In this document: in pieces, positions 15,438 to 28,300 of the stretch
Layout: each line of letters starts with the position of its first letter
How positions within the stretch are numbered: position 1 is the first letter of the stretch
Source of the DNA: Desmodesmus armatus
Taxonomy: Eukaryota > Chlorophyta > Chlorophyceae > Sphaeropleales > Scenedesmaceae
Reading direction: 5' to 3'
Assembly: GCA_007449985.2 (NCBI GenBank)
Contig: VIIQ02000165.1
Location: forward strand, 62,001-126,000
DNA: 64,000 bases
Translations under genes and position numbers: made by a program
Notes under the pieces: model-generated
Databases searched by the model: none
Told to the model about the DNA's origin: nothing
Seen by the model: the letters and a program-made list of their open reading frames with translations, nothing else

Positions 15438-18400
15438 ATGCCAGCTCAGGTCCTGCAGCAACAAGCTCAACTTCTTGCGCTGGAGCAGAAAGCTAGCACT
15501 GTGCTGGACTCAGGTGTGGTGCAGCAGGCTGGGCCCAGCCAGGAGCAGGAGCAGCAACAACAGCAGGGTGCACCAGCAGCAGCAGGCCTGTTTTCTGCTG
15601 GAGGTGCAGCTGCCAGTGTCAACATCTTGCCGTATGGCACCACCTTGCACTACCCAGGCTGCACCTGTCCTACCAGGTGGCAGCAGGGCAGCAGGGTTGC
15701 TGACCAGGTGGACAAGCTTGTAGCAAAGGCTCACGGGCTATACCAGCAAGGGCTCATCGCCCCGCAGCGGCAGCTGCGTGTGTGCTACATGCTGCCACAC
15801 CACAACATCACAGGAGGCATGAAGTGCCTGGTGGAACACATCCGCCTGCTCAGAGCTCGGGGGCACTACACCATCGCAGTGCACAGGTGAGGCAAGCAGC
15901 CAACAGGGAGGCCAGGAGCGCTGCTTTCTATCCCCGTCGGACCGCAATTGACTGTGTGTACACCTTGCTGTCATGCGAAACTGGTTTGCACATGAGCAGC
16001 ACTGGTACCTGCCTGGGGTGGCTGAGAGGGAGGTGCCTAGCAGTGTTCAAGAGCCAGCCTGCCTGAGCTGCTGTGTACTGGTGCTGCGCAGAGGAGGTGC
16101 CGCATTCCTAGCAAGGCTTCCCATGTTGCTGAGCCTCTGGAGGGCACAGCACAAGCTACCTGTAGCCAACCGAGCTAGCCGCACCCTGGCGCCCGTGCTG
16201 CTGTGGACTCGGTCCAAGCATGTGGTGTTCGAACACCCGATAGAGGAGCGACCCAAGCAGAAGGCCTGAATGCAGTCCCAGCAGTGGCAGCAAGCACTCT
16301 CATGGGCAAACCATGGCCCAGCACAGGCTCACACAGCCTGGCTTGAACTAAATAACCTCCCATCCTTCGCGGCATGTGCTGTTGCTGTGTTGTGTGCAGG
16401 TCTGACGCGGCCAAGCGGGCTATGCCCCCTTGGACTGCTGTGGAGGCGGATGCTGATGTGGTGTGCAGTCTGCACCAGCGCCTGTCAGATGTGTACCCAG
16501 TAGACTCAATCGATGTGGTGCTTGTGGGCATATTCCACCAGGTGGGTGTGGGTGAAGACAGCATGTTGGCTGTATCAGCACACTGCACAGGTCCGCACCA
16601 ATCGCCGCAGCTGTCTGCACACCTGTCTGCTGTTGGGGTATGGTGCGGTTGTGGGTGGGGTGCAGCACGCAGCTGCTCTCCAAGGAGATGCCAGTCAGCG
16701 TCTAGCATTGTAGTGACGCATCTGCAGGGGGCACAGGAGGTGCAGCAGGGCAAGAGGCATCTGTTCCAGTGCATGAAGTGTCTGTCGTCTGCACTTGCAT
16801 GCTGTGTCTCTTGAATCCTGCAGGTGGCTGAGCTGCTGGCAGGTGTGCCTGCCCCCGTGGTATATTGGGAGCAGGGCCATGAGTGGCTGTTTGGTGACCC
16901 GGTGCGGCTGCAGGTAAGGAGGGGATGAGGGCCTGCAGCCACAGCGGCTTTCAGCACGAAAGCTGTGCAGCATGCTCAGCTGGACATCTAGCCGCAACAG
17001 TTTCTTTGTTCATACAGGGTCAGAATCAGGGCGATTGCAAAGGCAGTGTCGGTCAAATGCAATAGTCATGCTGGAGGCTGTGTAGGTCAGCAGTCAACTG
17101 CCATGCTGGCTGCTCACACGTGCCTGCTGTGCTGTGCGGTGCTTTTGAGGGTGGGGTTTGTCCGGACGACCCCCTTCCTGTGCTGGTTGCGTCCCTCTGT
17201 GGCTGGAGTCAGTTGCAGCGTAGGTGCTTGCGAGCTCCGTTGAAACACCTTCTTCGTCTGCTGTGCTGTGCTGTGTACCGCGTCCGGCTGTACAGGTGGC
17301 GCAGAACTACCTCAAGCAGGATCAGCTGTTCCATACAATCCTGCACCTCCCGGTTGTGCTGGCAGCCGTCAGCAGTGCTGTGCAGGACATCCTGCAGCAG
17401 GAGTTTGGACGCAGCTCACTCCTCATAACCAACGGCATCGACTGCGACAGGTGATTGTGAAAAAAATGAACACATTTTGTTTGCATGAGCTTATTTGGCA
17501 CACTCAGGTGCTACAAATGCTTTTGCATGTTGGACGGCATTTGTGTGACCAAACCACATGCAAGTTCGACTGGTTGTGGGCTGGAGTGCAGCAACTGTGG
17601 CCAATCAATGCAAGCACTGCGGAATGTGTGACTGCTACAGGTTCACCCCAGGCCCCTACGAGCCACAAGGCAGCGACGGCTGCGCAGTTGGAGGCAGCAG
17701 CAGTCAGCAACATGCAGAGGCAGCAACAGCAGCAGCGGATGAAGCCCAGCTAGAGGTATCAGGAGAGGCGGCAGCAGCAGCAGCAGAGGCACCACTGGGG
17801 CCTACGGACGCTGATGCAGATGCTGCTGTTGCAGCGGCCGAGTCTCCCGTTCAGGCAGCCAGCTCACTCGATATGCTTGCAGCGGCGGCGGCGGCAGCTG
17901 CAGAGTCCTCCTGCGATGCTGTTCCCATGGACACCACTCCAGCTGCTGCTGCAGCTCCAGTAGCGCATCCCCTTGCTGTTCCTGCAGCCGCACAGGACCA
18001 CCAAGGCGCCGCATCTCCAGCACAAAACCCTGACTTTGCTGTCTCAGCGCAAAACCCTGGCGCGCTGGCTGTGCTGAGCCCAGGCAGGATGCTGGGCCCT
18101 CAGAAGAAGCGGGTGTTGCTGGTGGGCAACCCTGCCCTTCCTCTGAAAGGCTTCCCGACTGCTATAGCAGCCTTGACTGCCGTGTCGGCTGTGCTGCCAA
18201 TAAAGATCCGCTGGGTGTGCCAGGTAAGCAGCGCGTGTGCTGAGGCCCGATGTGTGCTGAGGGGACAGCAGCACGTGTGCTGACCGGGACAGCAAGCAAT
18301 CCACTCATCCTCTTGCCGCAAAACCCCATCCAGCGTGCACCTGAAATTGATGACATCATGTGTGCCAGCATTGCGCCAGCATTGGCAAGTCTTTTTCTTG

Positions 18401-21179
18401 TGGTTGGTGGTGAAAGGTGTGCTGCGCTTGCAGTTGGAATAGGCATGCATCACACTCTGCATCACACTGCTGCTCAGGCACTGCATCCATTGACTTTGCT
18501 GACATCATCTCCTGCTGTGCTGCTGCGTGCTTACAGGTGCTGCCCACTGCTGCCATGATACCAGGCCTGCAGGGTGCTGAGCTTGACCTGGAGACTGTAG
18601 TGAGCCCCAACCAGGCGCAGCTGCCAGGACTGTACAAGGGACATGATGTGTTCTTCTTCACAAGCAGGTGCATGAACTGGTGGCTGGGGCGGGTGGGGCA
18701 GCAGAGGGAGTGTGCTCTTGCGACCCACTGGAATGTCCCACAAGACAGTCAAGCATTGACGCTGACGCAGAACGTCAGCGCATGTCCCTGCACAGTAAGG
18801 TGCTTAGATGCATGTGTGTGCCCCAGTAGGTTCGCAGGTGCAGGAGCTGGCTCGTGGGTGGGTGGTTATGGTCACAGTCTGTGTACTGTTTAGTTGACCG
18901 GCTTTGTAGTTTGCTCAGTGGTTGGGAGCTCCCAACCTGCCCTGCGTGTCTGCGTTGTTGCCTTGCTGATGTCCCTCTCGTCAATTCTCACACACTCACT
19001 ATAAGATGCCCTGCTGTGCTGTGTTGTATGCTGTGGCTGCATGCTGCGCTGTGCTATGCTGTGTTCAGGTATGAGGCATGGGGCATGCCTGTGCTGGAGG
19101 CAATGGCCACGGGCCTGCCTGTGGTGACTACCGACTGCCTGGGGGTGCGCACCTTCTGCCGGCACGGGGAGAACTGCCTGATGGGGCTGCCTGATGATGT
19201 GGCCAGTGAGTGAGAAGTGTGAGGGGTGGGGGACGGGGTCTCACTGACTCATGGGGCTGCCTGATGATGTGGCCAGTGAGTGAGAAGTGTGAGGGGTGGG
19301 GGACGGGGTCTCACTGACTGATGGGGCTGCCTGATGATGTGGCCAGTGAGTGAGAAGTGTGAGGGGTGGGGAACGGGGTCTCACTGACTGATGGGGGCTG
19401 ACCGATGATGTGGCCAGTGAGTGAGAAGTGTGAGGGCGGGGGACGGAACTGCGCGAGGTGGCTGTCTTGGTTTGGTCCACAAATGGGTCTCGCTGCCTCG
19501 TGGGGGCTGCATGATGGGGGCTGCATGGTGATGTGGCCAGTGAGTGACAACTGTGAGGGCGGAGGATGGGAGGGCGAGGTGGCTGTGTGGGTTTGGGCAA
19601 CAATTGGGGGCGCTGTCATGATTTTTGAGCAACAAGGGTCTCACTGTCTCATGGGGGCTGCCTGATGGTGTCGCATTTCAAGTTAAGGGGACCGCCAGGA
19701 TGCTGAAGGGTGAGGGACAGGCAGACGGCTGATTTGACGTGCGCTGAAAGGGATGACAGGAAGCATGGCTGCATGGGCTGCATGTGGTTGAGGTGGTTCA
19801 TGGAGGTGGCCTGATAATGTGGCAAGAAGGTAACAGGGTGCGATTCAACATGTTGTGTGACTTCTTCTCCTGTTACTGTTGCTGCAGGCCTTGCGCAGCA
19901 CCTGCTGCTGGTGCTCACCGACACAGCCCTTGCAGCCAAGCTGTCCGCAGCGTCCCGCCAGACGGCACTGCAGTACACACCCGACAAGGTCACAGAGCAG
20001 TTGGAGGCAGTACTGTACTCCCTCACAGCCATAGGGCCAGACCTGCTAAACCTCAGGCGCAGTTGCCTCTCGGAGCTCCAGCAAGCCTGTCAGCGAGCCA
20101 GCGAGGCATGCAGCCGGCCGTCTTCACAGCAGCAGCAGCTGCAGCGGCAGCGGCAGCTGGCGATACAGCAGCTGCTGACGCACAGCCGGCAGCAGCAGGC
20201 GCTTCAGCAGTACCAGCTGCAATCGCTGCAGGTGCTCAACCAGTTGGGGAGGGATGTGCCGCAACAGGGGCTGCAGCTGCAGCAACTGCAGCAGCAGCTG
20301 CAGCACCAGCAGCAGCAAGAGGCAGCACCGCCGCTGCAGCTGTCAGGGCTGATGCCGTTCCTGCAGCAGCAACAGCAGTCGGTGCTGTTGGCATTCTTGC
20401 AGTCGAGCAGCAGGGACGTGCAGCTTGTGCCTGCTGCAAGCATACTGCAACAGCAGCAGCAGCTGATGCAGCAGCCGGCATCGTCGCTGTTTGCACAGCA
20501 GCTTTCTCAGCATCAGCAGCTGCCAACCTCCCTGCTGATGCTGCAGCAGCAGCAGCAGCAGTCACTGCAGCTGTCTCAGCAGCTGTCTCAGCAGCTGCAG
20601 CAGCAGCCAATGCAGCTGTCGCAGCAGCTGCAAAGCCCCCAAATGTCCCTGTTGATGCACACGCCAACCTCGCTGCTCATGCTGCAGCAGCAACAGCAGC
20701 AGCAGCTGCCGCAGCTTCTGCAAGATCAGCAGCTGCAGCTGACGGCACGGCTGCAGCTCCCGGTGTTGCAGTTGGCAACCGACCAGCGCGGTTGTGTGAC
20801 AAACACGTCACAGCACTTGGCAGCAAGCCCTGTCCCGGTGCCTGCCTCCCTGCAGATGGTACTACGTACCCTGCAAAACCAGCAACAGCAGCAGCAGTTG
20901 CAGTCACAGCTTGCTTACTCCCAGCAGCCCCTGCAGCAGCAGCAGCAGCAGCAACTGCTGGTTTCGTTGCAGCCGCTTTCCCAACAGCAGCAGGTGCACC
21001 TGCAGCCGGCGTTGCAATCGCTTGCCCAGCAGCAGCAGCAGTTGCACTTACAGCCAGCGCTGCTTGTGCCTCAACAGCAGCAACAGCAGATAGTGCTGCA
21101 GCAGCCGCATCAGCAGCAGCAGGAGCAGCAACTTCAGCAATTGCAGACTGTGCAGCAGCTGTTTTCACTGTTTAGCTAG
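15438..21179 (+). CDS. GT4-family glycosyltransferase with long Gln-rich C-terminal tail
   Basis: Retaining glycosyltransferase of the GT-B fold; donor and acceptor unknown. Exons: 15438-15886, 16400-16541, 16824-16913, 17296-17450, 17641-18223, 18537-18667, 19069-19205, 19888-21179, giving 2979 bp, 992 residues and all phases closed. The N-terminal domain starts near residue 110 with RVCYMLPHHNITGGM, continues through VVYWEQGHEWLFG, and has the linker NGIDCDRF. The C-terminal domain has KKRVLLVGNPALPLKGFPTA, DVFFFTSRYEAWGMPVLEAM and ATGLPVVTTD, which is the GT4 E-x7-E nucleotide-sugar motif. Exon 5 adds an Ala/Gln-rich insertion of about 140 residues. The last exon codes roughly 360 residues of Gln, Leu and Ser. 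Other frames of that exon also stay open because of the CAG repeats; only this one continues the domain. Exon 7 is followed by tandem copies of its own 3' end. A TGTAA poly(A) signal follows at 21661. Confidence 0.88.
17153..17265 (+). repeat. Interspersed repeat copy in glycosyltransferase intron 3
   Basis: This segment, beginning GGGTTTGTCCGGACGACCCC, closely resembles 42822-42921 in a RAD50 intron (roughly 80 percent by eye over about 100 bp, both on the plus strand). Two dispersed copies in introns suggest a retroposed family, and the other copies end in CATT repeats. Confidence 0.6.
19181..19460 (+). repeat. 70-bp tandem array carrying the exon 7 splice donor
   Basis: The unit starts ATGGGGCTGCCTGATGATG and includes the last 25 bases of exon 7, the donor (GCCA|GTGAGT) and 45 bases of intron. 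Copies start at 19181 (the real exon end), 19251, 19321 and 19391. Degraded copies follow near 19513 and 19650. Every copy keeps a donor. Use of a later donor would bring in TGA immediately after GTG GCC AGT GAG. Confidence 0.9.
19888..21179 (+). other. Gln-rich tail exon of the glycosyltransferase
   Basis: Exon 8 has about 50 residues of conserved helix (LAQHLLLVLTDTALAAKLS), the usual C-terminal helix of GT4 enzymes. It then becomes almost entirely CAG/CTG repeats read as Gln with Leu and Ser. The tail is likely disordered or coiled coil. Repeat-driven length change is expected. Confidence 0.75.
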
Positions 21180-21660
21180 TGCGCGCAATGCATGAGCTAG
21201 GCATGCATTTGCTCAGCTTTGGGTAGTTGCACATCATGGCTCTACCATTGGCACCTTTGTGGTTGTGCAAGTTTGCTGATGCAGATAGTGCATGTGTCAC
21301 GTGGGACTGCTCATGGCAAAGGGCTATTGTGTTGTGGGCAGATATAGGTATGCCTGTGTGCGCGCGGGTGTGCGGACTCCAATTGCAGGGAGTAGCCGCC
21401 GTGGAAATTTACTGGACGCTTGGTGATGCTACTGCCAGGTGTTTGGGGTCGTAGGATTGTTGACTGTTGACTAACTATAATTGCACTTCTGAGCTTCGCA
21501 GCTTGGATGCTGCTGTTGAATATTTCAAGCAGCCCCTGCTGTTGCTGGCTCCCCGGGTGGCTACAGTGCATTGTGTGCATACCCCACACTTGTGGGGCTT
21601 GTAGGGAGGCCGCATCGGCCAGCGCTGTCATTGTATATTTGATGTGTTGGGGTGCTGACC

Positions 21661-21665
21661 TGTAA
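21661..21665 (+). terminator. Candidate poly(A) signal TGTAA of the glycosyltransferase
   Basis: First TGTAA downstream of the stop at 21177-21179, giving a 3' UTR of about 500 bases, normal for chlorophyte genes. Confidence 0.55.
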
Positions 21666-22877
21666 ATTCACCGCTTGCGCGTATTGCCAGGCGTGTTGCA
21701 CAGACATGTACAGGGATGGGCGACAAGCGTGAGAGGACGGAGTGGGTTGTTGTTGCACGCTCTGATTGGCACAGCCGTGTACAGCTGGCTGTATGAGGTC
21801 ACCTACCAAAATGGTGTGTGCTAGCCGGAGTCATTGTGTATTTTGGTTGAACTGTTGTTTGCAGATGCTGTTCCTCTGCAGAGGCCCTGCAAGCAGTACT
21901 GACATGGCACTTGGGGTGTTCCGGATTTTGTCGGTGCCAGATCATGGTGGCCCCAGGGGGCTGGTGTCCTGTGCATGTTACTGCATCATGCTGTACATCT
22001 GCACTGGTTGTGAGGCTGTCCATGGATGCTGCCTTGGCGATGTCGTTGCCTCCCACCACTTGAAAAACTGCAGCAGTGCTGTGGGTTTGGTTTTCAAGCC
22101 AGACGCAGTGGAGGGTGGTGAAGGTTGCTGTTGCTGTTTGAATGCAGTGTGACCCACTGAATGGTTGAGGGGTTGTAAGTAGCCCTTTTCATGCCTGCAT
22201 GAGGTTGACCCAGCACTTGTCCACGAACGCATCACCTTGCTTGTTGCTTCAGGATCAATTGCCATGCCTGCAGCCCTTTGTGAACAGCTCATGTGTCATA
22301 TCTTGGCAGCACTGCATGTCAATACTGTTTCGTCAAATGTATCGCAGTGTCACGCATCGCACCTTTCCCCTTCCTTTACTAGTGGAGAATAGGGTCAGTA
22401 ACATTGACAGACTTGCACCAAAGCACAGTTGCACAAGCTGCCAAACCTTGGAGGAAACTGCGTACCAAAGTGGCTGCACAACCAGGTCTGCTCAATCACT
22501 CCTATGCTACATGTAGGGTGTATGCAGCCTTGCCCGGCATAATATCGTATCGTTGAGCTTCAGCTGTCGGGGCAGTTCATCACCTGTGTCCGGACCGTTT
22601 TCCTCACGGACAGCAGCCCTTATCCCTTGGTACGACGATGTTATGACATATCGTAATAGCGAGTCGCTCGCCCCTGCTGACGCCTGCCTCTCTTTCTCTT
22701 TTTTTGGTTGAAAGTGGCAATACAGCGGATGCCAGCGATTTTGTATATAGTGCTGGCCAGGCGCCCTTCACCCGACCTTCCTTGACCGGCCTGTACAGGC
22801 CCTTTCACCGACCACTCATTTGAACATACCCCGACCCCCTATACATATTCACGATCAAGCGATGCAACTCGGTTGTA

Positions 22878-22884
22878 TCTATAT
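22878..22884 (+). promoter_or_regulatory. Possible TATA element upstream of the dirigent-like gene
   Basis: A CTATATAG stretch about 80 bases before the start codon at 22963, which would give a leader of roughly 50 bases. Position and sequence are suitable, but there is no transcript support. Confidence 0.35.
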
Positions 22885-22962
22885 AGCAACATATGTGCAG
22901 TTGCACAGGCAACAAAGCGATCGTTGTACCAACTTGCAACGATTTTCCCCACCCCTTGGTTC

Positions 22963-25138
22963 ATGATGGTGTCCCGTGCATGGGCAGTCTACTGTCTGCT
23001 TGGTGCTGCTTGCTTTGCATACAGCGCAAACGCTCTGAGCCTTGCCCCGGTAAGTCAGAGGCTGGAAGATGCACGACTCCTACATGGACCTGGAATTCTG
23101 GTTGAGCTTGCATGAGTGTCAAGCCCCTCCATGCGCTCCTCCTTCCACCAACTGGCACCGTGCACCACTGAGTAGGGGGTCAAGGCAAAAGCCCCCGTCA
23201 CAGCTACAAACTCAGCACGCAATTCATCTAGCTGGTGCATCATGCCTAGCCTAGGACGCTCCACACTTGGCGTACAACATGCATCGCTCAAAGGGCTTTC
23301 AACAGGCCCCTTTGAACCGCGTTTGAAACCAACCATTGGTGGTGGTGCAACCAACCCTGCATGTGTCTGTGTGACTGTCTGCCAGGTTGGCCCGAAGCAG
23401 CATGTGACATTCATTGCCAGTGAGGGAGGAGTGACAGCCCACCACCCTGATGTTGAGAAGCAGGCAGTTGGGAGCACCGCTGTCTACAGGTAAGCCTCAC
23501 TGAGTGGCAGGACCTCAAGTCTCAGTTCCCCTTAGGCTAAGGGGAAATGCTGCTATGCGCACTCCTCCCTTCGTGGTCCAATATCAGAGGGATAGCTAGT
23601 ACACTTGCATGTGGCCCACTCAGTAGTACCAAGTCTCAGCACCACAGTGCATCATGCTCGGAGCCCTTCAATGTCCTCAGTGAGCTCATGAGGTGCGCCT
23701 GGCAGGCCACCCGGCCACATTGCACACTCGCCGCCAGCAGCGCCATGTTTGTGTGGAATGCCAGGCATCCCTACGAATGGCCCCAGGGTAGTCTACTGCT
23801 TGCCGCAAGGTCGGCCTGACCTCACTGAGGTGTTGGCCCAAAGCTGCACGGCTCTGCAGAGCAGAATGCGCCCCTTGGGCCTGGAAGCTGCTGCAGGCAT
23901 GTAGTGCCTATTTCCAGCCTGGCAAGTTACCGCCCAGTCAGGGAGTGGTTGGGGCTAATCAGGGCTATTGTGTGGCTTGATGTGCTTTTCTTGCAGGACT
24001 GACCTGAAGGAGGGCAGCAAAACCATTGGCAGCATCGTGTGGACAGGCACCTACATCGACCACACCAAAGCCAATGAAGGCCCTGGCAGCAACAGCAAGG
24101 TCCACTACCTGGTGCACTGGTGAGTGCAGCTCAATGCTGCTGCAGGTGCCACCTCTGGCAGAACCACCTGCAGGTGCCATCGGTGCACCTCTACTCTCCA
24201 GGTAGTACCTCTGTCACAGAGTCTGTCACAAGTAGTGAAGAAGATGCCCCTGGCCTGCAGGCCAGCTGAGATGTCAAATGTGACAGTCACGCCAACAGGT
24301 TGTGCTGCATCAGCACTGCTCACCAGTGCATCAGCACTTGCCACTTTGTCTACAGCCTGTATAGTTTCAGGCTGAAGCCTGGCAGACTGTCTACAGTCTC
24401 AGACTCTGAGACTCTAGGAGCTACAACATCTGAGAGTAGCTCAGCCGACGCTGGTCAGATGGTCACCCTCAGGGTGAGTCATGATGGTCAGAGTGCATGC
24501 TGCGCTGCTGCTTGTCGATTTTTACAGTGATATCACAGAGGGCAAGTACAAGGGTGCACTGGTGGCCTCTGGGATTGGTGGAGGTGTACACAACAGCGGC
24601 GCCACCACAGTGATAGTCACTGGAGGCACAGGTACAAAGACATGCATATCCACGCACCACACTGTGGCTGGCTGAGAAAACAACATGCAGCATGTTGAGA
24701 AAACCGAATGCCGCACGGTGCTGAACTCATGTGCAAGCTGGGGCAAGTGCAGTGATACAACTGTGGTTGGCAGCCCAGAGAAGTCATCACACAAGCAGAA
24801 TGCCATTCACTTTGAAAGACACAGCCGGTTGGCAAGGGATCTGCTGATAATGTCGATGCTTGCTTCTGCTGAGCAGGAGGTGCACTAAGCATGTTTGCCG
24901 CTGCATAGGCAGCTTCTGAACCATCTCAGACACCTGACATCAAGTCTGCCACCTTCTGCGTGTATTTCTCAATGCAGGAGCTTTTGAGGGTGCCACCGGC
25001 ACTATCACCTGGGGCATCCCAGCAGGCCGTGCCGCTGATGGGGGTACCTACTATACCTTCAAACTGGTACTGGCACCCACTGGGGGCAGCACTGGTGTCA
25101 GTAGTGTGCAGACTGAGGCTGCCGCAAAGTCTGGCTGA
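22963..25138 (+). CDS. Secreted dirigent/allene-oxide-cyclase-like barrel protein
   Basis: Exons 22963-23049, 23386-23489, 23997-24119, 24528-24631 and 24978-25138 give 579 bp and 192 residues, all in phase. The N-terminus MMVSRAWAVYCLLGAACFAY with SANA is a clear signal peptide, cleaved near residue 24, so the product is secreted or enters the endomembrane system. The body has a run of beta strands: VGSTAVYRTDLKEG, TIGSIVWTGTYID, KYKGALVASGIGGG. It ends in ATTVIVTGGTGAFEGATGT, matching the TGGTG-x-Y/F-x-GA-x-G signature of dirigent and AOC-like barrels. In plants these guide phenoxy-radical coupling or cyclise fatty-acid epoxides; neither activity can be claimed here. The start could be ATG 22963 or 22966. 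Confidence 0.78.
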
Positions 25139-25358
25139 GTGTGTGCCATGTGGCCAGTAGCACAGCCTGAAGATGGTCTCTGAGTCAAGGCGAGGCACGA
25201 TGCAGCGTTACCAGCATTGGACCGCTTTCTTCTGTTTGTAGTAGTTTGAGTTGTGCTGTGGTGTCTTTCATGTCAAATTATATGGTGGAGTCGGAGGGCA
25301 CGCTGTCCTAGGGGCAGTGTCCTGACGTTCTCCTGGCGATCTCTTGGTTTCTTTCACC
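25139..25358 (+). other. Short region between the dirigent-like gene and the gag-like frame, possible primer-binding site
   Basis: TGGTGGAGTCGGAGGG at 25283-25298 has the form of an LTR-retroelement primer-binding site (TGG complementary to a tRNA CCA end, discriminator, then an acceptor stem). I could not find a matching pair of LTRs, so this is a suggestion only. Confidence 0.3.
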
Positions 25359-28300
25359 ATGGTGCTCAGCAATCGCGTGCTGGAGCATGTAAACCAGGTC
25401 ATTCAGTATTTGCCCGTAGACCCAGACCAGTTACGGTCTGAGCTAGAGCAGATAGGGCAGGATTCCACCCCGCTGAAGCAGGAGCTGCAGCAGATCCAGC
25501 GCTGCAGTCAGCTGATCTTGCAGCAGCTGGCGGCCTTCAGCACCCACAGGGAACCCCCGACAGACCGCTGGGATGGCAGTTTGTCAGAATCCCTTGCTGG
25601 TGAGCCTGTGCAGCAGCAGCAACAGCCGCAGCCAGCCGTGCAGCAACGGCTTCGCAGCATTATCGTGGACCCCAACCAGCACAGGTTTAGTGTGGTCGAG
25701 GCTCCAGGGTCAGCTCATTCTGCTGGTGGTAGGGCCTCTCCTTCCCGCCAGTTTGAGCAGCAGCATACCCCACGGCCCCAGGTCAGTGTCCACTACAACA
25801 GGGCTTATGAGCCGGACCCAGCCAATGCTGCAGCAGCGGCCTTTCATGCAGTACAGCAGCAGCCGATGGCCCTCCCCTGGGCTAGGGCAGGAGGTGCCTG
25901 TCCGGCGTCAGCCACACCCTGACAGTGTCCCGGCAGCACAGGATTCGCAGTCAGCAGGACTGCAGCAGCAGGTAGCAGCACTGACCGAGAAGGTGGAGCT
26001 ACTGATGCAGCAGGTGTCTGCACACCACAGCTCTGAGCGGCGCTCTCAGCAGCAGGTCAGTCTACTGCACGAACAGCTACAGCACCTGCATCAGCTTTAC
26101 GCCAACTCACAGGCAGAGGTGCGCTGCTGGCAGGAGCAAAGCAGCATCCCTGCAGTGCAGTTCCAGCAGCAGGAGCCGCTTGGTTCAGCAGCGCTCGGCG
26201 CTGCTGCCCTGGGCGGGCGGCCTGTTTCCCCTGTGGCAGCCTCTACGGGGCCCATGCAGCAGCAGCAGCAGTCGCTGCTGCGCCCCTCCCAGCGCCTCTT
26301 GTCGGTCCCCTCTCCTCGGGGTTACTCACAACCACCTGCAGTGCAGCTTCAGCAGCAGGAGCCGCTGGGTTCAGCAGCGCTCGGCGCTGCTGCCCTGAGC
26401 GGGCGGCCTGCTGCTCAGTCCCCCTTGGCAGTCTCAACTGGGCCCATGCAGCAGCAGCAGCAGTCGCTGCTGCGCCCTTCCCTGGGTTTCCGGGCACGCC
26501 CCAGCTTCCAGCAGGAGCAGGAACGGTATGAGAAGGCCTACAAGGCAGCCAAGGACAGGGCCGAGTCCTCAGTGCCGCTGTACGACGGCACCACTTCAGC
26601 CAGGGAGTGGGAGCGTTATGTCTACGCGTGGTTCGAGTCAGTGTCAGAGCTGGGGGTGACCGAGAAGGACTTAGCCCGCATCCTCAGCAACCGTATCACA
26701 AGGAAGTACCTCAGCGACCACGCTCGTGGGGAGCAGCGCCTGGAGCAGCCCACCTCCCTCAGGGGTGTTGTTCAGGCGCTGCAGGATCTGCAGCCTGACT
26801 CCCAGGGGTTGCAGTCAGCGCTGGCGGGGGTGCGCAACATGCACCATGCGTCGCCCCTCGCCTGCTACCAGGAGATGGACCGCCAGTATAAGACGTTCAG
26901 CACAGAGGTCCCTGCTGGGGCAGCTGTGCAGGATGTCCTCTGGGTGTTTGGACCCAGGTGGGCCACCAAGCTGCTCGAGGCCCTCGAGCGCAAGTGCAAG
27001 CCTGGTACAGCGTATTACAGCTGGGGGATGCTCCGCACCTGCGCTGTTGAGCTTACAACAGCCCTGCAGGCAGAGCGGCAGTGGGACGAGCAGCACCAAG
27101 CAGCTTCCACTCCGGCAGCAGCAGCAGGCCAGTCGCGCTCGCCCAACCCTCGGCAGCGTGTTCTCAGCGCCAGCAGCGGTGGGAAGCAGATGGGCCTCCT
27201 CCTGACCAGCAGCGGCGGCAGGTGCGCTTTGACATGGAGGGTGACCTGGGCCCTTCTGTCGGGCCTCAACTCAATGCAGCACAGGTGCGCGTGCAGCCCA
27301 TGTTATGCGGGGCCAGCACACGCACTGTGCTGTCACAGTTCAGCACAGCCAACCGTCTAGGCAGCAGCCTGGGTGGGGTTACGTTCAGCAGCAGCAGCAG
27401 CCTCCGGTCCAGCAGGGCCAAGGCACAGCAGGGGACTCTGGGCCCTCAGTCAGGGTTTAAGGGTCGCCCTGGGCGCATCCTCATGGCGCAGTATGGCGCA
27501 ATCGGGCACAGCGCGGCTACAGAGCCCGAGGCGGCAACGGAGGCAGCACAGCAGCAGGCCCACATGGCTGCCACTCGACAGTGGCAAGGGTCTGCTGGGG
27601 GCGGCAGCAGCAGCAGTAGTGCTGCCCCTATCGCCAGCAGCAGCGCGGCAGCAGTACAGGACCCTGGCGGGCCTGTCAGTAGCGCTGCTGGTGCCACACC
27701 TCCTTTGGCTTCTCCAACAGTGGTGGACTCCCTGGCCTCATCCTCTTCCAGCAGCAGCTCAGGTGGGATGTTGGGTGCTAGGCACGCAGGGGTGACGGTA
27801 CAAGTCGGCAGCAATCGTGCTAGCAGTAGCAGCAGTGCCGGGGTGGACAGCGGTGGCCTCGCTGTTCCAGTTGGTAACTCAGGGCAGCAGTCAGGCAGCC
27901 TCAGCGGCTCAGCACAGGACATGTGCCGCTTGCATGAGGCTGCTGCTGGGTTCGCTGGCGAGTTCAGCAACCTCATGTGTGTGGGGCTTGCGCTGGCAGC
28001 CGGTCGCCGGCCCAACAGAGCTGAGGCAGTGGGCCCCGACGATGACCAGCAGCAGCAGCAGTCGCGCACGGATGTACAGCAGGTCACCCGTATCATTGCG
28101 TGCTTCAAGCGCGCAGCTATGGCGCTGTCAGTTGCAGACCTGGCAGCAGTGCAGGCGAAGCCAGAGCTCTCAGCCTTCAAGGAGCTGCTAGCAGCCATAT
28201 ACACAGTGCTGCAAGGGTACCAGGAGCGTATCCCAGCTTTGGCGGCAGCAGCAGGGCCCTTGGCCAGCGCAGTGGAGTTCCTGACCTCTTGGCAGGACGG

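Larger units (their letters stand above)
21180..22962. other. Intergenic region, glycosyltransferase 3' UTR and dirigent-like promoter
   Basis: The left part is the 3' UTR (about 490 bp to the TGTAA at 21661). The right part should hold the promoter of the dirigent-like gene. No coding or repeat feature is recognised between them. Confidence 0.5.

Noticed and set aside
20677..21168. Minus-strand Ala-rich frame
   Set aside because: Reverse reading of the same CAG/CTG repeats.
19784..21175. 463-codon Ala-rich frame overlapping glycosyltransferase exon 8
   Set aside because: It is the GCA/GCT reading of the CAG repeat tract. Only the Gln frame continues the GT4 domain from exon 7.
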